DNA of 64,000 bases from Romboutsia lituseburensis DSM 797 (GTDB lineage: Bacteria > Bacillota > Clostridia > Peptostreptococcales > Peptostreptococcaceae), in NCBI RefSeq assembly GCF_900103615.1, contig NZ_FNGW01000008.1:56975-120974 (forward strand), in the 5' to 3' direction. The first letter of the stretch is position 1. Every line of letters starts with the position of its first letter. This document shows, in pieces, positions 8,493 to 19,000 of this stretch. The translations under genes and the position numbers were made by a program. The notes beneath the pieces were generated by a model. That model was not told the origin of the DNA. It did no database searches and saw only the letters and a program-made list of their open reading frames with translations.

Positions 8493-9356
8493 ATGAAAAT
8501 AATAAACGAATGCAGAATAGATTATAAATATAGATTTTCACCACAAAGTCCTGAAATAAGAAAAACTATTTTTAGTAATATTGTATCAACCCAAGTTATA
8601 AAAGATACATTAGAAATAATCAAAAGTGTTAATAAACAATTAACATTTCCATTTGATGTATTAACGTATACTATTTTTATTTATAACATAACTAATCTAG
8701 ATATAGAAAATATATTCTTTAAAGATAACATACCCCAAAATACAAGATTTATTGAAAATTCAATAACTATAAACAATATAAAATTGGAGTGTGAGAACCC
8801 ACAAGTAGGATTTTTTATAGGTAATTTAGAAGGTGGAGGAATAATAAAAGTAGCATTTAAAGTATTAGTACTTCCAACATGTTTTTGTAACTTAATAGAA
8901 AATTACTCTACAATCGAATATGATTATATATACAATGTAGAGAAACCTCCTTATAGAGCAAATAAAATGAGCAATAAGGTAATAAGTAGATGTGAAAAAA
9001 GAGTATTTAAGCAAATACTAGTTGAAGAAAACATAGAAACTTGTAATGACATATGTTTTATAGAAAATTATAGATACAATTTACAAATAATTGAAACAAA
9101 ACTTATAAACCAAATAAACTCTAATTTGGGTACGCTTTTGGTTATTGGAAAACTTTCATATGAAATAAATTATATATCTGATGAATGTACTAGATATATT
9201 GATGATGTATTTGGATTTTCTGCGTGCATGATAGTTCCAATAGGCATTTCTTTAGAAAGTAAGGAATATATAAAATATGATATAGAAGAACTATCTATAA
9301 ACTTAATAAACTCAAATAATATATTTTTAAGTATGAGCTTATTATTATATTATTAA
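8493..9356 (+). CDS. DUF11-like module fused to a SPOCS domain
   Basis: 287 aa. Residues about 45-160 follow the same layout as one repeat of the 2692-aa neighbour: 'IKSVNKQLTFPFDVLTYTIF', 'ITNLDIENIFFKDNIPQNTRF', 'ENSITINN', 'FFIGNLEGGGIIKVAFKV' and a Tyr-rich strand with 'PPYRANKMSNKV'. Residues about 195-287 resemble SPOCS/DUF3794 ('QIIETKLINQINSNLGTLLV', 'GKLSYEINYISDE', 'SACMIVPIGISLE', then a final strand set). Several Cys occur in the linker. No signal peptide. Same operon as the preceding SPOCS gene. I infer an adaptor joining DUF11 fibres to the spore coat. Confidence 0.65.
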   Translation: MKIINECRIDYKYRFSPQSPEIRKTIFSNIVSTQVIKDTLEIIKSVNKQLTFPFDVLTYTIFIYNITNLDIENIFFKDNIPQNTRFIENSITINNIKLECENPQVGFFIGNLEGGGIIKVAFKVLVLPTCFCNLIENYSTIEYDYIYNVEKPPYRANKMSNKVISRCEKRVFKQILVEENIETCNDICFIENYRYNLQIIETKLINQINSNLGTLLVIGKLSYEINYISDECTRYIDDVFGFSACMIVPIGISLESKEYIKYDIEELSINLINSNNIFLSMSLLLYY

Positions 9357-9394
9357 AAACATCGATTACACAGTGTATAATCGATGTTTTTTAT
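9355..9394. terminator. Bidirectional terminator between converging genes
   Basis: Stem ACATCGATTA/TAATCGATGT, with A run on the left and T run on the right. Confidence 0.85.
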
Positions 9395-9404
9395 TTAAAC
9401 CAAG

Positions 9405-12400
9405 TTAAAATGGATTAGGATCTATATTTAAAACTGTTTTTTCAGGATAAGGTGTAGTTTTTGATTTAGCTGTAACTGTAAAATCGTATCTAACACCTAA
9501 AGACTGTCCAATAGGAATAGTAGCCGTAATTTTTATTACTTTAGAAGTATTAGGTGCTAAATTTGCCATTGATGATAAGTCCGCTTGATAAAGTGTATTC
9601 GCTGGAATATCTGTTATTTTAATATCATCAATATATAAGCTATAAGGAATAGCAACTTTTTGTATTATCAAAGTAAAATCATCATATCCGCCACCAGTAT
9701 TTTTAAAATAATCAAGAATTACAGCAGTGTTACCTGGAGGTGTAACATAGAACGAAGTTGATTCATTTATTTTATATAATGGATCAGGTAATAAAGAAAC
9801 ACCAGGAGGTAAAATGCATATTAAGATATTACTTTTTTCACCTGAATATACTTTAGTAGGAGAAATATCATTATAGTATGAAACAGCTGTTGCTTGTGTG
9901 TTTATAGAAGTTCCAGATCTTAAATTAGATTGAGGTATTACTGTGAAAGTTATATATCCAGATACAGATGGACCTAATAAAGGTACTGTGATTATTATTT
10001 TTTTAGAAGTTATATTATAAGTTGCATTACATAAAACCATTGTATCTATAGAATAAAATAAAAAGTTATTATCTATAGGAATTTCTATAGTACCATTTAA
10101 TAAATTAATTATACTGTTGTTTTGGAATGTTAATTTAAACTGCATTATAGAATTAGTATTTATATTTGCTGTTTGTGTATATATAGTGGATGTTGTTTTA
10201 TCTGTGGCACTTAGAGCCATTACTAGATTAGGGTGATTTATGGTTATAGTTAAACTTTTACTAATAGTATTAAAACTTCCACTTTGAACCTGCTGGTATA
10301 AGCATTGGAACGTATTTGTCTGTGTTGATGTTGTGGCATTGACACTTTTATTAGCATTGCTTATTTTAGCTGTCATCACATATGAAATAGTTTGAGTAGA
10401 TAATCTAGCATCAACTGTTCCTTCTGTAGGGAAGGTAATCGTATTTGATGAAACCGTAGGAGTAATAAGAGACCCGTTTCTGTAAGTCGGCCCTAAATAT
10501 ACTTGACCTCCACTTGGCAGTATATCTTTTCCGTATAATCCATAGGCTATTGTACCTTGAGGGACAGTAATAGTAAGGGTATAGGTTACAGATGATCCTA
10601 CTTTAAACGTATCAGGGAAATTTGTCTTTGTAATACTTATAGCTAATGATGATAAAGTAACAGAAGCACTTTTATTTAAATTGCTATATTGAAAGTTGCT
10701 GGAACTTGCATTATACACTTGTGAGTAAGGATTAGTATTAGTAGCAGTAGTAGTTATACTAACTCCAGGAGCTAAGACAGAACTTATAGTTACTTTATAC
10801 GTTAAAGTTAGAGATTGACCTGGTGATAACTTATTTATATAAACAACTATATTGTTACCCTGAACAGTTGGCGTATTATAGCTACCTGAGCCAGAAACAT
10901 TTATACTATTTTGATCAAGTGTAAACCATGTAGAGGATAAAGTGTCATTAAGAGTAAAATCAAAAGCATCTGTTTCAGTACCAAGGTTATTTGAATTACT
11001 TATTGTAACTGTATAAGTATAAATTTCATTTGCTTGGATTGCGCTTTTATTAGGGCCAGATACAGATTTTGTCAATGATAAGTTAGGAGTACCTATATTA
11101 ATAGTTACTTGTGAACGGTTACTATAAGCATATCCGTAGGTATTTATCCCTTTTAATTTCATTAAATTTGAATTTTGGGATGACGAACCGAGAAGAGCTA
11201 TAGGAACCTTGAAGTTAATAGTGCCTGATGATAGTCCTGGTAAATCACCATAGTAAAAATCTACTCCATGAGGACTAATTAATTGTGGTGGATTAATAGG
11301 TGTAATACCTGTATATAAATAATTTAAGTTATTTATAGGATCTGCTGATAAAGGGAAAAAATCATCTATATAAACTTGTTTTTGTATGGCCTTTAATGTA
11401 GATGCATTGTAAGTTAGTGTATATTCAGCCAAATCTCCTGGAGCTAAAGCATTTATTGATTTAGGTGTTCCATCTTTGTAATATCCTTTTATAAATTGTT
11501 TAGTTATAGTTCCAACACCTATACTAGAACTTACACTAGCGTTATCTGTAACTTGAGTTAGTGGTCCTATAAGTGTTCCTAAAATATCGGTAGTAGCTAA
11601 AAATGGATCAGAAGCAACTACAGGTAAATTTAAAGATTGACTATCTTTTTTGTATCTATAATAACTATCAACTTTAGCATTTATAGTAATTGTTTTTGTG
11701 GAATTTTGAGTAGCTAAAGAAAAATTATAAGTTAGGTAATAGCCTTGAAGCGTTGGGTCATCTACAACTGAAGTTGGTGTAGAGGAGCTAGATATATAAA
11801 ATATTCCATCGGGTAAAAAATAGTGAACTACTATATCTTGAATATTATAGTATTGTCCTACTTTATATACATAAGTGTAAGTAAAGCTTGTTTGAACATC
11901 TATTGTAGATTTACTTGTAGACGTAGTGATAATTAAATCCATAGCAGCAAAACTAGTACTACTGTCTGAATTTGATGTAATCAAAGGATCAGCTGATGAC
12001 ATATTAATTAGCATATTTAAAATAGTTCCATGTACTATGAAGTTACCTTGATTGTTATTATACTTATTCCATATAGCATAATTAAATGTTAATGTTGTAT
12101 TACTACTTATAGAGAGATTGATATTACCATAATAAATTTGAGTATAAATTTTACCATTAATATTTACTGTGCTTATAGTAGGGGAAGTAAACTTAGAAGC
12201 ATCCGTGCCGGATACTGTAATATTTCCAATGTATCTTATACCATCTTCTAATAATATTGATATATTTACAGCAGAGGTTGAAATTGAGTTGTTAGAAAAT
12301 TTACAAGTAGCTGTATTCACCTGAGTATAATCATTTAAAGAAAGTGAAGTCCCAGCGCCTTTTAAAACTTTACCAGCAGTTGTTATAGTACTAGTAAATC

Positions 12401-12845
12401 GAACCGTTACATAAGTCATAGAGATTTGCTGTGTAATTACTTCATTTCCTATATCATAAATTCCTCTAGGCATTGTGTCTACTTGACATCCTACACTTAT
12501 TCCAGAAAAATTATATCCAAATGGAATAGTGCTTCCATTTTTAAACTTGGTATTGCACTTTATTGTAATACTAAATTTAAAGTTTATTTCCAGAGGTGCA
12601 AGATCTTTTAGATTTACCCATGAATAAGTAATACTGTTATCTGCATTAGTTACACTAGATGTTTGAGGAATAGTAGATGTTGAAAGTACTAATCCATCAG
12701 GTAATGTTAAGGTAATTCCTAAATTATATAATCTTTGGATAGAACTTAGATTTTTAATACTTATATCAAAAGAAGAAGTATTTCCTATTATAATAGGTAT
12801 ATTCTGAGTTTTATCGATGCTCATAGTTAATATGCTAGAGGGCAT
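9405..12845 (-). CDS. Large DUF11/Ig-like repeat protein, 1146 aa
   Basis: The chain is Ser/Thr/Asn-rich and built of consecutive beta-sandwich-like modules, roughly eight by eye. The clearest have the DUF11 opening: 'LSLTKSVSGPNKSAIQANEI' then 'YTYTVTISNS', and 'AISITKTNFPDTFKVGSSVT' then 'YTLTI'. Such modules form stalks on Gram-positive surfaces. It starts MPSSILTMSIDKTQNIPIII with no signal peptide, no LPXTG motif and no S-layer domain, so normal secretion and wall anchoring are not supported. The ribosome site AAGGAG precedes the ATG. It is divergent from the 2692-aa gene across 189 bp. I infer a spore-surface structural protein. Confidence 0.7.
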   Translation of the reverse strand: MPSSILTMSIDKTQNIPIIIGNTSSFDISIKNLSSIQRLYNLGITLTLPDGLVLSTSTIPQTSSVTNADNSITYSWVNLKDLAPLEINFKFSITIKCNTKFKNGSTIPFGYNFSGISVGCQVDTMPRGIYDIGNEVITQQISMTYVTVRFTSTITTAGKVLKGAGTSLSLNDYTQVNTATCKFSNNSISTSAVNISILLEDGIRYIGNITVSGTDASKFTSPTISTVNINGKIYTQIYYGNINLSISSNTTLTFNYAIWNKYNNNQGNFIVHGTILNMLINMSSADPLITSNSDSSTSFAAMDLIITTSTSKSTIDVQTSFTYTYVYKVGQYYNIQDIVVHYFLPDGIFYISSSSTPTSVVDDPTLQGYYLTYNFSLATQNSTKTITINAKVDSYYRYKKDSQSLNLPVVASDPFLATTDILGTLIGPLTQVTDNASVSSSIGVGTITKQFIKGYYKDGTPKSINALAPGDLAEYTLTYNASTLKAIQKQVYIDDFFPLSADPINNLNYLYTGITPINPPQLISPHGVDFYYGDLPGLSSGTINFKVPIALLGSSSQNSNLMKLKGINTYGYAYSNRSQVTINIGTPNLSLTKSVSGPNKSAIQANEIYTYTVTISNSNNLGTETDAFDFTLNDTLSSTWFTLDQNSINVSGSGSYNTPTVQGNNIVVYINKLSPGQSLTLTYKVTISSVLAPGVSITTTATNTNPYSQVYNASSSNFQYSNLNKSASVTLSSLAISITKTNFPDTFKVGSSVTYTLTITVPQGTIAYGLYGKDILPSGGQVYLGPTYRNGSLITPTVSSNTITFPTEGTVDARLSTQTISYVMTAKISNANKSVNATTSTQTNTFQCLYQQVQSGSFNTISKSLTITINHPNLVMALSATDKTTSTIYTQTANINTNSIMQFKLTFQNNSIINLLNGTIEIPIDNNFLFYSIDTMVLCNATYNITSKKIIITVPLLGPSVSGYITFTVIPQSNLRSGTSINTQATAVSYYNDISPTKVYSGEKSNILICILPPGVSLLPDPLYKINESTSFYVTPPGNTAVILDYFKNTGGGYDDFTLIIQKVAIPYSLYIDDIKITDIPANTLYQADLSSMANLAPNTSKVIKITATIPIGQSLGVRYDFTVTAKSKTTPYPEKTVLNIDPNPF

Positions 12846-12871
12846 AGTATCACTCCTTAAAAGTTTATTGA

Positions 12872-12899
12872 TACATTATATTAAAATAATTTATATTGT
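12872..12899 (-). promoter_or_regulatory. Sigma-K-like promoter of the 1146-aa DUF11 gene
   Basis: Read on the minus strand: AC (12899-12898), 17 bases, TATAATGTA (12880-12872). This is one mismatch from AC-N17-CATANNNTA, with the same spacing as the promoter at 7846. TATAAT could also be a sigma-A -10, but no TTGACA-like -35 stands upstream. Confidence 0.45.
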
Positions 12900-13034
12900 G
12901 TTACGTCTAGATTAGACAAATTTTTTATACTAATAAAAATTTAGGAACCAAAAAAAAATATTTTACTATTATATATTAAGGCCTTTTAATCAAAGACCGA
13001 GAATTGTTAAATTTAATAAATAGGAGGAAATAAC

Positions 13035-16000
13035 GTGGCACTAACACAGCGTTTCTCAGCAATTGATAAAGCAATTTTAGTAGCTACCGGAAACAGTTTA
13101 GTAGTATGCGGTAGCACAACTGCCCCTGCAGTGAATACTTCTGATATTATAAAAATAGATGGAACAACGACTAGAGATTGGACTGAATCAGGTAGTACAG
13201 CTAATTTAAATATATTAGCAAATAGTACAATTCTTTATGCTGAACTTGTATGGTATTCTACAGTATACAGTAATGTATCAGGGGCTTTAGACCTTAGAAG
13301 TATACAAGACAATCCGATAACATTTACCACTTCAAAAGGAAATTTTCAAATAACCCCTCAATATTCAGAAAGTTATACTGGACTATCAGGAACTATAGAT
13401 AGATACAGGGCAGCTGATGTAACAAGCTATATTCAATCTGCTTTATCAGGAAGCTATACAGTATCAAATGTTCCTATAAGTGTACCTAGTACAGGGCTAA
13501 GTAATTCAAGAGCTGGATGGTCACTATCAGTTATATATAGAAATAATGCATTTAAACCTCAAAAGGTTATTTATAACTCGGGTATATCTGTAGCAACACC
13601 AAATACACCACTACAAACGACTTTAACAGGATTTACAACTTCATCAGACCAATCAAGCTTAAAAGGTAACGTATTTTTGGCTTGTGCTAATGGCGGTCCT
13701 ATAGATGGCATAGAAACTGTAATGGCAGGTCCATCATTTGCTCAACTTAGTAATATTGGTAATGTTGTAAATAGTCCGAATCCTAATCCAGGAACATCAC
13801 CAAACAACCCAGGGAATAATTTCTTCTCAGGGGCAATAAATGTAGCAGATCCGTTAAATTCTAGCAATGGTCTTTTAAATATAAACGGTACTAATGGAAA
13901 TAATAATAATGATGGATTCGTACCTACCCAAAAGTTAGGTGCAAGGAATAAATGGGATATAACAAATGTAGATATATCTAACACATTAGTTACAAATCAA
14001 ACATTGCTAGCAGGTCAAATTACTGAAGGTCAGACAGGTGATGGGGTTCAGCTAGTAGCTCTAGGAGCTCAAGTTTTAGCGAAGGCTCCAAATATAATAG
14101 CAACATTAGATTCTTATGATATAGATGGTGACAATGAGTACAATGTAGAAGTAGGAGAGCCATTAGTTTATGCTATTCATATAAAAAATGATGGAGATGT
14201 ACCAGCAAACAATGTAATAGCATCAGCAGCACTAAATTCATCTACTACATTTGTACCTGGTTCAGTTACGATAAATGGAGTATCAAATCCTACAGCTGAT
14301 ATACAAAATGGAATAAATACTGGAACAATTGCTGCAAAAGGTATTGTAACTGTATTATTTACAGTAATGGTAAACTCAGTACCATCTGGAGGATTAATGT
14401 ACCAATCAGTAAATTATAATTATCAGTTTGTTTCAGGATTAGACACTATTACAAACTACGGTCAAACTAACACTGTAGAAGTTATAGTACAGGATGGAAA
14501 GCTTAAAATAATAAAATCAGCATCAAAAACTACAATGAATATAAATGATATTGTAGACTATACAATAAACATAACTAACATTGGAACAGAAATCGCTAAG
14601 AATTTATTCTTCCAAGATAAAATAGATCCAAGTTCTTCATTTGTATCTGGAACTGTAGTTATAGATGGAACAGCTTATCTTGATTATGATCCTGTAGCAG
14701 GATTTTCTTTACCTGATTTACCTGTTGGAGGTAGCACTCAAATAGTATTTAAGTTTAAAGTTAATTCATTGCCTGCATCAACAAAAGTAAATAATATAAG
14801 CTGTATAACATTTTCATATATATTCAATCAATATGGATATTCTAGAGAAAAAACAACGTTTAGTAATTCTACAGTTATACAAGTTCAATATATAGATATA
14901 ATAGGTGAAAGATGTAATAACAATAATTATCCAAATGTAGGGGATACAGTAACTTACACTTTAAGCTTAACTAATATTGGGAATGAGCCAGCACCAGATA
15001 TTCAAGTAATAGAGCCGCCAATACCTGGAGCTACATTTGTAAGTGGAAGTGTCAAAATCAATGGAACTATAAAGCCAACTTTAAATCCATTTGATGGATT
15101 TATACTACCAGATCCTATAGGTCCTCAACAAACTACAAATGTAGAATATAAAGTTTTAGTCAATAGTATTAACCCTGCTGACTTGATAGAAAATATAGCT
15201 CAAGTTCCATTTAAATATCAAATATCACCAGGTGGGACTGTTATAGAATCAGAAAAAGATTCTAATAAGGTTGATACAGTTGCAAACTATGTATGTATGA
15301 ATGTTACTAAGTGTGTAGATAAACAATATGCTGAGATAGGAAATACGTTATACTACAAAATAGAAATAAGTAATAGTGGTAATATTAATGCTATAAATAC
15401 GGTATTTTTAGATACGATACAACCAGAAGCATCATTTGTACCAGGATCAGTAGCTATTAACGGTATCTCATATCCATCATATGACCCAAATCAAGGGTTC
15501 ACATTGGGAACTATATGCTATGGAGATATAATAGAAGTTACATTCCAAGCAAAAGTTAATACTCTTCCAAATCCAAATATAATATACAATAAATCTAACT
15601 TAGTATATAGCTATAAGCCAGATCCTAATGGAAGTACTTTGACAAATACTATATATAGTAATACAGTTCAAACAACTATAAATAAAGCTCAATATACAGT
15701 AGTTAAAAGTGTAGATAAAACATATGCACAAGTAGGAGATGCACTTGTTTATACAACAACTATACAAAATACAGGAACAGTACCTTTAACTAATATGAAG
15801 TTTGTAGATTTTTTAGGCATATATCTAGAGTTCTATCAAGGTAGCTTATATATAAATGGTATAAATTATCCTAACCTTACACCAAATATACAATTCCCTA
15901 TAGATGATATGCAACCTGGAGAGACAACAACTATAGTATTTGGAGCTACAATAAAAGATAATCCACCAGTTGGATATATACCAAATACGTCAGAAGTAAC

Positions 16001-19000
16001 AATGACATATAAACAAAGTCCTGATAGCCCAGTAATAACTAAAACCATATACTCTAATACAGTAATAACATATGACCCATATGCACAAATAAATTTAGTA
16101 AAAACTGCAGATAAATCATATGCAGCAGTTGGAGAGACTTTAACTTATTCATTTACAGCTACGAATACAGGAAATACAGCAGCAATTAATACATTATTTG
16201 CTGATATAATACAATCAGAAGCATCATTTGTACCAGGATCTGTATTAGTAAATGGAGTAAGTAAACCAGATTATAATCCACAGACAGGATTTACGCTAGG
16301 TACAATGCAAATGGGCCAGGTAGTAACTATAGAGTTTAAAGTAACTGTAAATTCGTTACCAGTTCCTAACACTATTAAAAATAACGCAACAATATCATTT
16401 ATCTACTATGTAGATCCTACTCAACAGCCAGTAACTAAGACATCAACAAGTAACACAGTAACAACAGTCATCAATAGTTATTCAGCTACCTTAACAAAAT
16501 CAGTAGATAAAATGTATGCTACAATAGGTGATGTATTACATTATACAGTGACAGCAACTAATACAGGTACAATACCTCTAACAAATGTTAATTTTAAAGA
16601 TATAATACAAAATGGAGCTACATTTGTATCAGGTTCGGTAGTAGTAGATGGAACAAGCTATCCAAACTATAATCCTAATACAGGCTTTACTATAAGTAAT
16701 GTATTACCAGGTGGAAATGTTGTTGTAATGTTTAGTGCAACAGTAACTAGTGTTCCAGTTCCGCCAAAAATTGATAATACAGCTAATATTACCTTCAAGT
16801 ATCAATTAAGTCCAACTTCACCTTATATAGATGGTAGTCTAACAAGTAATACAGTAACCACTAATATAAACAAAATGGCGGTTACTAATACAAAGAGTGT
16901 AAACAAGGCTTATGCAACTGTAGGAGATACTTTAACTTATACTTCAGTAATAGCTAATAATGGTAACGTAAATATATCAAATACTCAATTTATAGATACT
17001 GTTCCAGAACATACAACATTTGTAGCAGGAACGGTCAAAATAGATGGAACATCTTACTCAGATTATGATCCTAATTTAGGTTTCACAGTAGGAGTAATAA
17101 CTCCAGGATCACATGTAACAGTTACTTTTGATGTAACAGTAGATAGTGTACCAAGCAATGGATATATAACAAATACATCTATCTTAAACTATCAATATAA
17201 GATAGACCCAAATGGCCCATATATATTAGGTAGTTCGACAAGTAACACTGTTACAACTTATATAAACTTAGGTGATTTAACAGTAACTAAATCAGCTGAT
17301 AGAAGTGTAGTTAGATTAACTAATGTAATCACTTATAGTTTTGTAATAAATAATACTGGTAATACAGTTTTAAAAAATCTATTATTTAAAGATACGATTC
17401 AATCTGAATCTTCATTTAATACAGGTACAGTTTATGTAAATGGTATAAATAAACCAAATTATAATCCTAATACAGGATTTAGTTTAGATGATATACCTGT
17501 AGGTCAACAGGCTGTAGTTAGTTTCCAAGTAACAGCTAACACATTACCAACTGATAATAAATTACTAAATAAAGCAGATGTAACATATTCATATTATGTT
17601 GATCCTAATGGAAACCCTACAACTAAAACTAAAACATCTAATACAACTACAGTTTATGTTTATGACACTATAGTATCTGCTAATAAATCTGTAGATAAAA
17701 CATTAGCTAAAATAGGAGATACATTAAACTTTACTATTACTATAAAGAATGAAGGAAATACTTCTGCACAACATGTATTCTTTGAAGATATATTAGATTC
17801 TCATATATCGTTTGTACCAGATTCTGTATATATAAATCAAGTTCAAATGCAAGGCTATAATCCAAATACAGGATTTGATTTAGATGATATTATAGCAGGA
17901 GCAACTACAACTGTAAGTTTTGCAGCTACAATATTAAGCAGACCAAGTGATAATATAATATACAACTATGCAACTATTGCTTATGATTATACTGTAGGTC
18001 AAGAAATAATAACTGCAGCTATAAATACAAATACAACTCAAACATATGTTGCAGCAGGTGAATTAACAGTTAATAAATCAGTAGATAAGTTATATGCAAC
18101 AGTAGGAGATAATATAGCGTATACAGTAGTAGTAAAAAATACTGGATCAGTAAATGCCACTAATATAACTTTCAAAGATTTAATACCACAATCAACATCA
18201 TTCAACACAGGTACAGTGGCAATTGACGGAACACCACAGCCAACATTTAATCCAAATACAGGATTTGCTTTAAGCGACTTAATACCAAACCAATATCATA
18301 CAATAACATTTAGTATTCATGTTGATTCATTACCTCAAAGCGAAAAAGTAGAAAATACAGCAGATATAACTTTCACTTATAAATTAACTCCAACAGATAA
18401 TCCTGTAACTATAACAACTAATTCAAATACTGTAACTACTATTATAAAAATAGGAATTTTAACAGCAACTAAATTAGTAGATAAAGCATATGCAACTATA
18501 GGAGATACTTTAAATTATACAATAAATATAATAAATTCAGGAAATGCTAACTGTTTTGATGTATTCTTTAGAGATATAGTACAATCAAATGCTAGTTTTA
18601 TAGCAGGATCAGTAAAAATCAATGGAGTAACTTATGTTGATTATGATCCAAATACAGGATTTAATTTAAATGATATAACTGGATATGGTAATTCTACAGT
18701 AACATTTGCAGTAAAAGTTTTAACATTACCGACAGATTACACTATATATAACCATGCAACAGGAAGTTATAAGTATTATGTAGATCCAGCTAATCAACCA
18801 GTTGTTAAGGAAGGTACAACTAATACTGTAACTACAATAATAAATGTAGGTTCATTAACAGCTACTAAATCAGTTAGCAAAGCGTATGCTACAATAGATG
18901 ATGTATTAACTTATACAGTAAATGTTGTAAATACAGGAAATACACTTGCTAAAAATGTAAACTTTAGAGACGTTATACCAAATGGATTGACTTTTGTAAA

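Noticed and set aside
12900..13000. Sigma-K promoter for the 2692-aa gene (TATATATTA at 12970)
   Set aside because: The nearest AC lies 21 bases upstream, too far; no confident promoter assigned.
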